Shown here: in pieces, positions 45,929 to 54,820 of the stretch
Position numbering within the stretch: position 1 is the stretch's first letter
Layout: every line of letters starts with the position of its first letter
DNA from: Anderseniella sp.
GTDB taxonomy: Bacteria; Pseudomonadota; Alphaproteobacteria; Rhizobiales; Aestuariivirgaceae
Length of the DNA: 64,000 bases
Direction: 5' to 3'
Assembly: GCA_028289645.1 (NCBI GenBank)
Contig: JANQOK010000018.1
Location: forward strand, 1-64,000
Notes under the pieces: generated by a model
What the model saw: the letters and a program-made list of their open reading frames with translations, nothing else
Databases searched by the model: none
Told to the model about the DNA's origin: nothing
Made by a program: the position numbers and the translations under genes

Positions 45929-46974
45929 GCTTTGCCTCCCTGAATGCCTTTAAGCAAGGTGGTCTTGTTGATCACCCCGACGTCTTTTCCGTCGTCATTC
46001 TGGATGACAATCGGGTTGTCGGTGGTTGTGGCGATGTCGATCAGTTCATCCAGGTTGGTGCCGTGATGCGCGCGCGGACTTGCTTTCAGATCCTGTCCCT
46101 TTGCCGGCTTGTAGCTGGATATGTCTTCCATGATGGAATGTGCAAATACCAGTTTGAGCTTGGAAATGCCTTCGACGAAATCCTTGACGTAGTCATCGGC
46201 AGGTTTGGTTACGATGTCTTCCGGGGTGCCGATCTGAACGATACGTCCATCCTTCATGATCGCGATCCGGTCACCAATGCGGATTGCCTCATCAAGATCA
46301 TGGGTAATGAAAACAGTCGTCTTCTGCAGTTCCGCAGAAAGCGCCATGAACTGATCCTGCAACTGCCGCCGGATCAGCGGATCAAGCGCCGAAAACGGTT
46401 CGTCCATCAACAGCACTTCCGGATCAGATGCAAGCGCCCTGGCCAGCCCCACGCGCTGCTGCATACCGCCTGACAGTTCGCGCGGAAACCGGTCTTCATA
46501 GCCATCCAGGTTCACCAGGCTGAGGCAGCGCTGCGAGGTTTCCCAGCGTTTCGACTTGGGTTCGCCGCGAACCTGCAGCGGAAACGCCACGTTGTCGCGC
46601 ACGGTCCGATGGGGCAACAGGGCCATGTGCTGGAACACCATGCCGATGTGCATGGCACGCATCTCCCGCAGCTCTTCGCCCGCGAGGTTGACCATGTCCT
46701 TGCCGAGAACCGTAATCTTGCCGGAAGTCGGAGCGATCAGCTGATTGAGATGGCGAACCATGGTTGATTTGCCGGAGCCGGACAGCCCCATGACGCAAAA
46801 AATCTCGCCACGCTTCACTTCAAATGAACAGTCTGCAATCCCCACGACTGCCCCGAATTCGGACAGCACCTCCGCTTTCGACAGCCCCCGGTCCTTAATC
46901 GCCGCTAATGCCTCTTCGGCTTGGTCGCCGAAAATCTTCCAGACATTTTCGAGCACAATTGTATTGTCATTCAA
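45925..46974 (-). CDS. Glycine betaine/proline-type ABC transporter ATPase
   Basis: 349 residues. Walker A is MGLSGSGKSTMVRHLNQL, signature RELSGGMQQRVGLARALAS, Walker B VLLMDEPFSALDPLIRRQLQ and the H-loop FITHDLDEAIRIGD. The N-terminal extension before the P-loop and the C-terminal CBS-like region (about 290-345) are typical of OpuAA/ProV. It powers the permease encoded just downstream. It follows the binding-protein gene after a strong intercistronic hairpin. Confidence 0.93.
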   Translation of the reverse strand: MNDNTIVLENVWKIFGDQAEEALAAIKDRGLSKAEVLSEFGAVVGIADCSFEVKRGEIFCVMGLSGSGKSTMVRHLNQLIAPTSGKITVLGKDMVNLAGEELREMRAMHIGMVFQHMALLPHRTVRDNVAFPLQVRGEPKSKRWETSQRCLSLVNLDGYEDRFPRELSGGMQQRVGLARALASDPEVLLMDEPFSALDPLIRRQLQDQFMALSAELQKTTVFITHDLDEAIRIGDRIAIMKDGRIVQIGTPEDIVTKPADDYVKDFVEGISKLKLVFAHSIMEDISSYKPAKGQDLKASPRAHHGTNLDELIDIATTTDNPIVIQNDDGKDVGVINKTTLLKGIQGGKA

Positions 46975-47028
46975 AACGCCCCTCCCGTACCGCCAATTTT
47001 TTGCGGTTTATCTATTATGGGTAAGTCC

Positions 47029-47058
47029 AGGCGGGAGGATGATACAGAGCTCCCGCCT
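47029..47058 (-). repeat. Intercistronic stem-loop after the binding-protein gene
   Basis: AGGCGGGAG (47029-47037) pairs perfectly with CTCCCGCCT (47050-47058) over 9 bp, 22 nt downstream of the binding-protein stop. No T-tract follows. Such hairpins between binding-protein and ATPase genes protect the upstream mRNA and raise the level of the binding protein. Confidence 0.6.
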
Positions 47059-47079
47059 AGGCTTGCATTGTGTGGAAAG

Positions 47080-48036
47080 CTACTTCAGCCAGCTGTCAAC
47101 GAGGCTGCCGTTCTTGGAGACCCATTCCTTGGCGAACTCAGCCGGGTCCTTTTTCTCAACCACGAGCGCGAAGGTCATTTTCGACACCGCTTCGGTATCA
47201 AGCTTGACCTGCGACAGCAGCTTGGCGACTTCCGGGTTGCTCTTTTCGAGGCTTGTCGCGTAGTGGATTTTCAGCTTCGCGGTGTTCCACGCAACCGGCG
47301 CTGAGGAGTTTTCCAGCCACTGCGGATCATCTGTGGGCTGCTTGACGTTCCATTTTGCCTCGTCATATGCAGGCTCTTTCAGGATGACCAGCTCGTGCAG
47401 GGCGAACATGTGGTGAGGCGTATAGCAGAAGAACACGATGTTCTTCTTCTGCGCCACGGCGTTGTCCACTTCTGCCAAGGCAAGGGTTTCATCCATTTCC
47501 TTGAGCTGCATGGTTTCTGAATAGCCATAGGACTTGGCGCGGATTTTCTCGACATTGGTGGATGCCCAGCCGGCAGCACCAATCCAGATTTCACCCTTGC
47601 CGTCACCATCGGAGTCGAAATTCTTCGCCATGTCCGGATTGGACAGCTCGGAAAGCTCCTTGATGCCGGTGCGCTCTGCGGTTGACTTGGTCACGCACAT
47701 GGCCTGGTCGCCGTTAACGCCATTGGGGTTCTGGCGTACAGTACCCTTTTCCTTGACGAATTTGGTTTCCAGGTTGGCCTGGTTTGGCAACCAGACTTCC
47801 GGGTGCACATGCATGGCGCCGGAGTCCATTGCTTCAAACACAACCGGGTTGGTGCCGTTCTGCAGTTCCACTTCCACGCCGAGATTGTCCTCCATAACAA
47901 CCTTTAGCACATGTGCGGTAACCCGAACGGATGGCCAGTTAGGCACGCCGATTACGACGTCCGCGGCCTGGGCCGCCGGGCCCAGTCCCATCACTGCTGT
48001 TAGCGCCGCAGCTGCGGCAGTTTTTTTGAGTTTCAT
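47080..48036 (-). CDS. Glycine betaine/proline-type substrate-binding protein
   Basis: 318 residues with a signal peptide (MKLKKTAAAAALTAVMGLG, cleavage after AAQA). The mature protein starts ADVVIGVPNWPSVRVTAHVL and is an OpuAC/ProX-type solute-binding fold. MHVHPEVWLPNQ and IWIGAAGWASTNVEKIRAKS contain Trp residues that could form the aromatic cage used for quaternary ammonium groups. The protein should be periplasmic and decide the transporter's substrate. Substrate could be glycine betaine, a longer betaine, or a methylated arginine, given the neighbouring enzymes. Confidence 0.9.
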   Translation of the reverse strand: MKLKKTAAAAALTAVMGLGPAAQAADVVIGVPNWPSVRVTAHVLKVVMEDNLGVEVELQNGTNPVVFEAMDSGAMHVHPEVWLPNQANLETKFVKEKGTVRQNPNGVNGDQAMCVTKSTAERTGIKELSELSNPDMAKNFDSDGDGKGEIWIGAAGWASTNVEKIRAKSYGYSETMQLKEMDETLALAEVDNAVAQKKNIVFFCYTPHHMFALHELVILKEPAYDEAKWNVKQPTDDPQWLENSSAPVAWNTAKLKIHYATSLEKSNPEVAKLLSQVKLDTEAVSKMTFALVVEKKDPAEFAKEWVSKNGSLVDSWLK

Positions 48037-48143
48037 GGTTTCCTCCCTTACTCAAAGTTCACTATCAAACAATTTTGCCCATCAAGCCAGCCTTTGTACC
48101 GGATCGATCGAATAATGTGCAGTGCCAGATAAATGAAAGTCGT

Positions 48144-48189
48144 GTGGCGCGATGATGGCCGAAGCCGATAGCCGGCACGATTGCGCCAC
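48144..48189 (-). repeat. Inverted repeat between amidinohydrolase-like and binding-protein genes
   Basis: GTGGCGC (48144-48150) pairs with GCGCCAC (48183-48189), with GGC-GCC pairs inside the loop. It begins 6 nt after the stop of the dimethylargininase-like gene and could be an attenuator or processing site before the binding-protein gene. Confidence 0.35.
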
Positions 48190-48194
48190 CGCAA

Positions 48195-49085
48195 TCATAC
48201 ATCTTCTCTGCACAATGCCTGGGCCAGGCAGTGCACGCCGCCGCCGCCTAGTGTGAACATGGACATGTCCGGTTCGTGTACTTCGAACCCAAGTGCCCGC
48301 ATCTTGCCGTTGAGTTCATCAGCGCCTTTCATGGAGAGCACTTTCCCATTGCCGAGGGCGACAAGGTTTACGCCGAGGTTCTTTGCTTCGCGATATGGCA
48401 CATCGACAAAATCAAAGCCCCAGTCGCGCAATTGCTGGACGACCCAGGGTTCCAGAGCGTCAATGCATGCAACCAGGAGCTTTTCGGCGAGCGGCACCAC
48501 CAGTCCGTCCATGTGAACGAACTCCCGGCTGATCGGTGCGGTTACCGCTTCCCATCCTTGCGCGCGGACAAACCCTGCGACCTGTTCAGAACCTGCCTGT
48601 TCCGAACGCTCGCCGCAGTAACCGATCAAGACCTTGCCGGGCTCCAGAATGACAAAGTCGCCACCTTCAAAATGGCCCGCGGTGGCATAGTTCCAGATCG
48701 GGATATCGTTGGCCTGATAAAACTTGATGACACTCACATAGTCGGCGCGTCTGCACTTCAACTGCATATGGCAGATCAGGGCGCCCCATGGGGTCATTGC
48801 CGAGCTGTCCCGGGCAAAAAAGTTGCGGTGCAGCGCCTCGTCTGCCTCCAGGTAATGACAGTTTACGCCGGCATCCTCATAGATACGCACCATTTCTGCA
48901 TGCTGCGCCATGGCCAGCTGGAGATCAAAGCTCACCCCGGTCTTGTGGGCATTGGCCAGCGTACGTCCGATCAACGGACCGGCATCAACCCACCGGTAAA
49001 ACTCCGGCTTGCCCAGCAACACGTCATGAAGCGGAGCGTAGTCGTTGTTGATGCCCCAGTTCGTGTGCGTGCGCTGCTTGTTCAT
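48195..49085 (-). CDS. Dimethylargininase/amidinotransferase family protein
   Basis: 296 residues of the pentein fold. Catalytic parts are GHFEGGDFVILEPGK, the His in SREFVHMDGLVVPLAEK and the C-terminal Cys in FTLGGGGVHCLAQAL. The layout matches N-dimethylarginine dimethylaminohydrolase and amidinotransferases, which attack a guanidinium carbon through the Cys. It is the first gene of the leftward transporter operon and is divergent from the LysR regulator. With the ureohydrolase at the other end it suggests processing of a guanidino compound. Hydrolysis of methylated arginine, or transfer of an amidino group, are both possible. Confidence 0.82.
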   Translation of the reverse strand: MNKQRTHTNWGINNDYAPLHDVLLGKPEFYRWVDAGPLIGRTLANAHKTGVSFDLQLAMAQHAEMVRIYEDAGVNCHYLEADEALHRNFFARDSSAMTPWGALICHMQLKCRRADYVSVIKFYQANDIPIWNYATAGHFEGGDFVILEPGKVLIGYCGERSEQAGSEQVAGFVRAQGWEAVTAPISREFVHMDGLVVPLAEKLLVACIDALEPWVVQQLRDWGFDFVDVPYREAKNLGVNLVALGNGKVLSMKGADELNGKMRALGFEVHEPDMSMFTLGGGGVHCLAQALCREDV

Positions 49086-49130
49086 TCCAAAACCTCAAAA
49101 TCTAGATAGATGGATGGATATGAACATTAA

Positions 49131-49145
49131 TCGTCCGATATACGA
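49131..49145. promoter_or_regulatory. TCGT-N7-ACGA inverted repeat, possible LysR binding site
   Basis: It lies in the 114-bp AT-rich divergent gap between the dimethylargininase-like gene and the LysR gene, where LysR regulators normally bind. The arms are short, so the assignment is weak. Confidence 0.3.
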
Positions 49146-49199
49146 ATTGAATGATATAATTCTGATCTTTAGTTGTATGAGTTTACAAGGAACATGTGA

Positions 49200-50120
49200 A
49201 TGCTGCCGCCCCGCTTGTCGAAGGTCGACATCCATCTTCTGTATGTGTTCGTTGCCGTCGCTGAAGCACGAAGCTTCTCTGCCGCGCAGGCGGTGCTGAA
49301 CACGTCGCCGTCCACCATCAGCCGGCAGGTGTCTGATCTGGAAAAACGGCTTGGCGCAACTTTATGCCAGCGTGGAAGAGGCGGTTTCCAGCTTACGGAT
49401 TATGGACACCGGGTGCTGGAGGCAGCCGAGAAGCTTTTCCATTCGCTTGAGCAGTTCAGGGAGTCGGTGGCCGGACGGAAAAAAGCGCTTACCGGTGTCT
49501 TGTCCATCGGCGTCATCGACAACTGGATTTCCAACGCGAAGGCGCCAATTGTCAACGCCCTTTCAATGTTTCACAAACAGGCGCCCGAGGTTGAGATAGA
49601 CATCCATTCCATGGCTCCCAACGGCATCGAATATGGCCTTCTTGAAGGCAGTATTGATGTCGGAATCGGGGTCTTTCACCAACCCAAGAAAGGGCTTGTT
49701 TATCAGCATGTTTCGAGGGAATACATGGATCTGTTCTGCGGCAGTACGCATCCTTTGTACTCGGCGCAGGATGACGATCTCACGACTGTGCTGCTGGAGG
49801 AGGCGAACCTGGTCAGGCGCGCCTACCTGAACGAGAAGAATGTGGCTCCGATCACGTCAAACCTGAAATCGTCAAGTCAGGCCCACCAGATGGAGGGTGT
49901 GGCCATGCTGATACTGACCGGACACTTCGTTGGTTATCTGCCCGAGTCATATGCCTTGCCCTGGGTGCAGGACGGGAAAATGAAGAGCGTCGCTGCAAGG
50001 AGATACAGCCTTCCTTCCGAGATAAAGCTGGTTACCAGGAGGGGAAAGTTCCAGTCGGAAGTCTCGGAACTGTTCATCAGGATTCTTGAACAGGAGTCGA
50101 AGGCTGCGGCCCCGGCCTGA
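49200..50120 (+). CDS. LysR-family transcriptional regulator
   Basis: 306 residues. The N-terminal winged helix reads LLYVFVAVAEARSFSAAQAV, then LNTSPSTISRQVSDLEKRLG, followed by a substrate-binding domain from about residue 90. It is divergent from the transporter operon and reads towards the MttB-family gene, so it probably controls both in response to the imported compound. AAGGAAC precedes the ATG. Confidence 0.92.
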   Translation: MLPPRLSKVDIHLLYVFVAVAEARSFSAAQAVLNTSPSTISRQVSDLEKRLGATLCQRGRGGFQLTDYGHRVLEAAEKLFHSLEQFRESVAGRKKALTGVLSIGVIDNWISNAKAPIVNALSMFHKQAPEVEIDIHSMAPNGIEYGLLEGSIDVGIGVFHQPKKGLVYQHVSREYMDLFCGSTHPLYSAQDDDLTTVLLEEANLVRRAYLNEKNVAPITSNLKSSSQAHQMEGVAMLILTGHFVGYLPESYALPWVQDGKMKSVAARRYSLPSEIKLVTRRGKFQSEVSELFIRILEQESKAAAPA

Positions 50121-50201
50121 CAAATTTTCTGATGGTCAAAACACGCAATTGAGCAGATAGTTGCGTGCGCGATCCTGAAAACACTTTCCCGGAGGTTTGT
50201 C

Positions 50202-51755
50202 ATGAGTGTTACCACGCCACGCAGAACCCGGGCAGGCGGGCGCGCAGCCCGGGTGGCATCGCGCCGGAATCCCGGTGACGAGGTGCCGAACGCGGCGCCA
50301 AGCGGTCTGCCGGGCGGCCAGTACAGGCCCCTTACTGACGGCCAGTGCCGTCAGATTATCGATGCCGCGTTCACCCTGCTGGCCACGGTCGGTATTGGCG
50401 ACGTGCCTGATCTGATCAAACGGCTGGCGGTTGAGCGCGGATGCCGGATCGACGCCCATGGACGGCTGTTGTACACGCGCGGTTTCATTGAAGACATTAT
50501 TGCGGCCACGCCCAAATCATTGACTCTGTACGGACAGGATCCGCGCCACGATTTCGAGGTCAAGAAGCAGCATGTCCGCTATGGAACCGGCGGCGCTGCC
50601 GTGCAGACGCTTGACCTGGATGATGGCACTTATCGCCCCTCGACCTTGCGTGACCTTTACGACTTTGCCCGCCTGGCCGACCAGCTGGACAACATCTGCT
50701 GGTTCACGCGCTGCTGCGTGGCCACCGACGTAACGGACATCTTCGAGCTGGATGTCAATACCGCCTATGCCATCGCCAGCGGCACCACAAAGCCCATCGG
50801 CAACAGCTTCAGCTTCGGTAGCCATGTGGATGCCTGTATCGAGATGTTCGATATGATCCTGGGCGAGCCTGGAGCGTTTGCCGGGCGTCCGTTCTGCAAG
50901 GCACATATATCTCCGATCGTCTCGCCGATGCGCTATGGTGCGGATGCTGTGGAAGTGGCCGAAGCGGCATTGCGCCACAACATGCCGGTGAACACCATCA
51001 TTGCGGCCCAGTCCGGTGCCACGGCCCCGGCGCCTCTCGCAGGTATGCTGGCACAGTCTTTCGCAGAAACCCTGGCCGCCCTGGCGCTGATTGACCTATT
51101 GAAACCCAGCCATCCGGTGATCTTCTCAAACTGGCCGTTTGTCGTTGATCTGCGCACCGGCGCATTTGCGGGCGGCAGCGCCGAGATGGCCATATTGAAT
51201 GCCGGCTCGGCGCAGTTGAGCAACGCCCTGGGACTGATCTCAGGCGTTGCCGCGTCGATGACCGATTCCAAACTGCCGGATGCCCAGGCCGGATACGAGA
51301 AGGGTTTGACAACCCTGGCTGCAGGACTTGCCGGCGGCAATCTGATTTACGAATCCGCCGGTATGTTCGGGAGTTTGCTCGGAGCGTCCTTTGAAGGCTT
51401 TGTCATCGACAACGACATCCTCGGTTCGGTGCAGCGCATCATTCGCGGTGTTGAGGTCAATAGCGACACACTGGATCTGGACGCGATTGAACAGACCATT
51501 CGCGGCGCCGGACATTTTCTCGGAGGCGACCAGACATTGGCGGCCATGCAGCGCGACTATTTCTATCCGCCGCTCAGCGACCGGGCCAGCCCGGACGCAT
51601 GGTCTGAAGCTGGCAGGACGGATATGCAGACGCGGGCTCGCGAGCGCGCCCGATCGCTGCTTGGCGAACATTATCCGTCACACATCAGCCGCGCCGTCGA
51701 TGAGCAAATCCGGTCCCGCTTCAAGATACACCTTCCTGCAGGGCTGATGCAGTAG
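50202..51755 (+). CDS. MttB-superfamily trimethylamine/betaine methyltransferase (no pyrrolysine)
   Basis: 517 residues with no internal stop, so it lacks the UAG-encoded pyrrolysine of true trimethylamine methyltransferase. Family landmarks: LPGGQYRPLTDGQCRQIIDA, VRYGTGGAAVQTLDL, GAFAGGSAEMAILNAGSAQL and FEGFVIDNDILGSVQRIIRG. Non-pyrrolysine members move a methyl group from quaternary amines such as glycine betaine, proline betaine or carnitine to a corrinoid protein. The first 35 residues are basic and probably unstructured. No corrinoid protein or activator is encoded in the window. Position next to LysR and the betaine-type transporter supports a methylated amine substrate. Confidence 0.87.
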   Translation: MSVTTPRRTRAGGRAARVASRRNPGDEVPNAAPSGLPGGQYRPLTDGQCRQIIDAAFTLLATVGIGDVPDLIKRLAVERGCRIDAHGRLLYTRGFIEDIIAATPKSLTLYGQDPRHDFEVKKQHVRYGTGGAAVQTLDLDDGTYRPSTLRDLYDFARLADQLDNICWFTRCCVATDVTDIFELDVNTAYAIASGTTKPIGNSFSFGSHVDACIEMFDMILGEPGAFAGRPFCKAHISPIVSPMRYGADAVEVAEAALRHNMPVNTIIAAQSGATAPAPLAGMLAQSFAETLAALALIDLLKPSHPVIFSNWPFVVDLRTGAFAGGSAEMAILNAGSAQLSNALGLISGVAASMTDSKLPDAQAGYEKGLTTLAAGLAGGNLIYESAGMFGSLLGASFEGFVIDNDILGSVQRIIRGVEVNSDTLDLDAIEQTIRGAGHFLGGDQTLAAMQRDYFYPPLSDRASPDAWSEAGRTDMQTRARERARSLLGEHYPSHISRAVDEQIRSRFKIHLPAGLMQ

Positions 51756-51767
51756 GTGAACGAAGTG

Positions 51768-51807
51768 GTTTGCCAAGGTTAAGGATTGATCTCTGTTGTT
51801 GGCAAAC
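51768..51807 (+). terminator. Inverted repeat after the MttB-family gene
   Basis: GTTTGCCAA (51768-51776) pairs perfectly with TTGGCAAAC (51799-51807), 13 nt after the stop, across a 22-nt loop. It may end the transcript, although no T-run follows. Confidence 0.4.
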
Positions 51808-51916
51808 ACTGCGAGGCAGAAAACATGTGACGTGCAGTATTCCAGACGCATTGCAAGCCAATGTTTACCGGGAGTGCGTATATTGAGTTTTTTTTGAATT
51901 GCAGACACGGCACAAG

Positions 51917-52351
51917 ATGCATAACCACCACTTCAGGAAAATTCTGGACAGTGTTCTGTCCGGAAAACGCAACGATGTTCAGGCGGCGGCAAGCCACAAT
52001 CGCGCCGTGAACCGGCTTCTGGCCGCGTCCGCTACTACTGTCGAGTTGCAAAATCAGGGAGTCTCAAGGTTCTCAGCGAATGGCCGGTATCTGCTGAACA
52101 CTGCAGAGTTGACTGAAGAAGCCTGTCGCCGTGGCCCCGGGCCAGCAGCAAATGCAGGCATGACCTTGCAACAGTTGAAACAGGCACTGAGGACTAGGCC
52201 GGCGCGCGCAGAGCTCAATCGCCTTCGTCGCAGGTTTGCCCTTGCGAACCATCCCGATCTTGCCTGCGGCAAACGCCGGGAACTCCTGTCTGCCAGGCTG
52301 TCAATTGCGAACAGCCTGATAGACGACGCCCTTAAGAACACTCGCGGTTAG
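51917..52351 (+). CDS. Degenerate J-domain-like protein
   Basis: 144 residues from ATG 51917; a TTG start at 51899 is possible. The C-terminal 55 residues, MTLQQLKQALRTRPARAELN and RLRRRFALANHPDLACGKRR, look like a J-domain with the His-Pro-Asp motif that stimulates DnaK. The motif sits in the usual loop between two helices. The N-terminal half (KILDSVLSGKRNDVQAAASH) is unknown. The gene lies alone before the diguanylate cyclase and the flagellar operon. A role as a DnaK co-chaperone is plausible but weakly supported. Confidence 0.6.
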   Translation: MHNHHFRKILDSVLSGKRNDVQAAASHNRAVNRLLAASATTVELQNQGVSRFSANGRYLLNTAELTEEACRRGPGPAANAGMTLQQLKQALRTRPARAELNRLRRRFALANHPDLACGKRRELLSARLSIANSLIDDALKNTRG

Positions 52352-52435
52352 CCTCCGGCAGTCTGACTGTCAGTGCCCGTACACAGCCAATGGTAAGCTT
52401 CGGTCAAGCACCGTCAGTTATCGCCACTGTCGGGG

Positions 52436-52461
52436 AGTCTCATTCATCACCGGATGAGACT
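52436..52461 (+). promoter_or_regulatory. Stem-loop in the leader of the diguanylate cyclase gene
   Basis: AGTCTCAT pairs with ATGAGACT over 8 bp, ending 25 nt before the ATG. It could be an operator or an RNA structure affecting translation. Confidence 0.4.
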
Positions 52462-52486
52462 GTAGGGGAACCGTATCTTTGGCGAG

Positions 52487-53584
52487 ATGAATTGCATGGC
52501 TCCAGCAGCGGATGATCTAAACACCTCAGTGACCAACAGCAACGCTGACAGCGTCCTGAAAACTCTCAAGCAACTGGGCCTGGCTCCATTGCCTCGCAAC
52601 TACGAGTTTCTCTATGACCTGTACAAGGATGCTTCGCCGGAGACGTTGCAGCAGGTCATCGCAAAACTCGGTCATCACCCTCCCCAGGAGAGTTTCGACC
52701 GCCTGATTGAGAGCCATGCAGATGTTACCGCCACCGGCAAGGCGCGCGCAAAGCAGCGCGAGAGTTCTGCAACCCTGGCACGGGTCTCGGTCGACCTCGC
52801 GGTGCTGCTTAAGGACGAAATCGACCGGCTGCAGGGTTTCAACGACGAAATTGATGCGCAAGGCAAAAAACTGGCATCACAGGCCTACGAGCAGACGGTG
52901 TTGTTCGAGCTGTCCAAGAACATTGCCGACACAATTTCAAACAACATCATCCAGGGTGAGGTTGTGCTGAAGAAGCTGCACGAAACCAATGCCGAGCTGG
53001 AGCGTGTTCGCGGTGAACTCACAACGTTCAAGCGCCTGTCTCACGTCGATGCGCTGACAGACCTGAACAACCGCCGGTACTTTGACGATGTCCTGGGGCG
53101 CCTTTACTCTTTGGAAGGGATCGAAGATACGGCTCTGCTGCTTCTGGACCTCGACTACTTCAAGGACATCAACGACACCTTCGGACACCAGACCGGTGAC
53201 AACGTACTGAGAAAAGTTGGCGAACTGTTAAAAGGCCATGTGCGGGACACGGACCTGGTGGCCCGCACGGGCGGCGAAGAATTCGGCATTGTCCTGTTTG
53301 GCATGACAAGGGCACGTATTATCGAGATCGCCGAGCGATTGCGGCATGTCATTGCCGCCGCCAGGGTTCAGACTGATCAAGCAGGTGCACCGCTGACGAT
53401 AACGACGTCAATTGGCGTTTGCATAATGGCCGATGCCAAGACCCATGAGCAGCTGTACCAGTTTGCAGATGAGGCACTCTACATGTCCAAGCAGAATGGC
53501 CGCAATCGGGTGACTGTGTACGGTCAGGATCCACATGAGAGTGCGTTGCGCAAGCAGCGGCTGAGGATATATCAGGAGTTCTAG
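52487..53584 (+). CDS. Diguanylate cyclase (GGDEF protein)
   Basis: 365 residues. The first 190 are mostly helical with a coiled coil (about 100-190) and no membrane segment. The GGDEF domain follows: LTDLNNRRYFDDVLGRLYSL, LLLLDLDYFKDINDTFGH and the active site GGEEF at 262-266, with the inhibitory RxxD site at 253-256 correctly spaced five residues earlier. It should make cyclic di-GMP in the cytoplasm, with feedback inhibition. Its place directly before the flagellar operon suggests a role in the switch between swimming and adhesion. An alternative start is nine bases downstream. Confidence 0.93.
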   Translation: MNCMAPAADDLNTSVTNSNADSVLKTLKQLGLAPLPRNYEFLYDLYKDASPETLQQVIAKLGHHPPQESFDRLIESHADVTATGKARAKQRESSATLARVSVDLAVLLKDEIDRLQGFNDEIDAQGKKLASQAYEQTVLFELSKNIADTISNNIIQGEVVLKKLHETNAELERVRGELTTFKRLSHVDALTDLNNRRYFDDVLGRLYSLEGIEDTALLLLDLDYFKDINDTFGHQTGDNVLRKVGELLKGHVRDTDLVARTGGEEFGIVLFGMTRARIIEIAERLRHVIAAARVQTDQAGAPLTITTSIGVCIMADAKTHEQLYQFADEALYMSKQNGRNRVTVYGQDPHESALRKQRLRIYQEF

Positions 53585-53594
53585 GGGCGGTCGC

Positions 53595-53822
53595 CTAAAG
53601 TGCCAGAACCGGTGCTGCGGCGATGCATGCAATCATCCCGCCGAGCACGACGCCGATGGCCAGTCCGACGAACAGGCCATTTGGTCCGTGGAAGTTCGCC
53701 GCATCGCCTGTTTCCAGCAACTCTTCGATTGCTGCCCTGAGCTCCATCGGGCTAAGCGTGTCGATGCATTTCTGTCGCCAGTAGATTTTCACGTTTCTCT
53801 GTTCCGGTTTGAAGCGGCGCTT
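53595..53822 (-). CDS. Small single-pass membrane protein, unknown
   Basis: 75 residues from ATG 53822 ([20 protein letters not shown]), with in-frame codons 24 bp further up. A charged N-terminal part ([20 protein letters not shown]) is followed by a C-terminal membrane helix, [20 protein letters not shown]. It converges with the diguanylate cyclase gene (10 bp) and is divergent from motA. No known family is recognised. The hydrophobic tail and negative loop make it look like a real protein rather than a shadow. Confidence 0.5.
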   Translation of the reverse strand, partial: KRRFKPEQRNVKIYWRQKCIDTLSPMELRAAIEELLETGDAANFHGPNGLFVGLAIGVVLGGMIACIAAAPVLAL

Positions 53823-53932
53823 CATTGATCGACTGCTGCTCAGCAAGTTTCGTGCCAGCCGCCCGAATCGGTTTGGCCAGTCTCACGCAAGCTGGCGCCG
53901 CTATCTTCCTGACCAGAGGAGGAATTTCCGGA

Positions 53933-54820
53933 ATGACTATCGCAATCGGATTGTTGGTAACCCTGGGCTGCCTGCTGGGTGGTTTTGCCGCCATGGGTGG
54001 TCATATCATGGTGATTTGGCAGCCGTGGGAATACGTGATCATCTGCGGTTCTGCGCTAGGGACGTTCATCGTCGCCAATCCAATCGCCACGATTAAGGAC
54101 ACCGGCAAAGCCTGCATGGAGGTGATCAAGGGGGCGGGGCCCAAGGAGCGGGATTACCTGGACCTGCTTTCCGTCCTGAACGCCCTGATGCGGGCGCTGC
54201 GGCAGTTGCCCGCAAACAAGGTTGAAGAGCATATCGACGATCCTGAATCATCTGACCTGTTTGCTCCTTATCCCAAGCTGCTTGCCAACAAGAACCTTGT
54301 CACTTTCATTTGCGACTACTGCCGGCTGATTATCATCGGCAATGCGCGCACCCATGAAATCGAGGCCTTGATGGATGAGGAAATTCAAACCATCAATTAC
54401 GAGAAGCTGAAGCCCTATAATTCCATGGTGACGATGTCGGAAGGCCTGCCGGCCCTGGGCATTGTGGCGGCCGTTCTGGGTGTGATCAAAGCCATGGGCG
54501 CATTGGACCAGTCGCCGGAGTTGCTCGGCAAGCTTATCGGTGCGGCGCTGGTGGGGACGTTTGCCGGCATCTTCTTTTCCTATGCGGTCGTCAGCCCGAT
54601 TGCCAACAACATCAAGATGATCCGTGGCAAGCAGTTGCGCTTGTACATTCTGGTCAAGCAATCGCTGTTGGCGTTCATGAACGGGGCCATGCCGCAAGTC
54701 GCAATCGAGCACGGCCGCAAGACCATTCCGTCTTACCAGCGCCCGTCCATTGAACTGGTTGAGCAGGAAACGGCTGCGGGCGGCCCGGGCCCCGGAGCGG
54801 CTGTTGCTGAGGCCGCGTAA
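53933..54820 (+). CDS. motA: Flagellar motor stator protein MotA
   Basis: 295 residues from ATG 53933 after AGAGGAGGA; an upstream in-frame start at 53825 adds non-family sequence. [20 protein letters not shown] begins the first helix, and the later helices include [20 protein letters not shown] and [20 protein letters not shown]. The cytoplasmic loop carries charged residues that contact FliG. With MotB (not in the window) it forms the proton channel that drives rotation. It heads the flagellar operon and overlaps fliM by 1 bp. Confidence 0.95.
   Translation: MTIAIGLLVTLGCLLGGFAAMGGHIMVIWQPWEYVIICGSALGTFIVANPIATIKDTGKACMEVIKGAGPKERDYLDLLSVLNALMRALRQLPANKVEEHIDDPESSDLFAPYPKLLANKNLVTFICDYCRLIIIGNARTHEIEALMDEEIQTINYEKLKPYNSMVTMSEGLPALGIVAAVLGVIKAMGALDQSPELLGKLIGAALVGTFAGIFFSYAVVSPIANNIKMIRGKQLRLYILVKQSLLAFMNGAMPQVAIEHGRKTIPSYQRPSIELVEQETAAGGPGPGAAVAEAA

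Noticed and set aside
50202-51755. Pyrrolysine-containing trimethylamine methyltransferase
   Set aside because: The frame has no internal TAG, and no pyrrolysine genes are present nearby.
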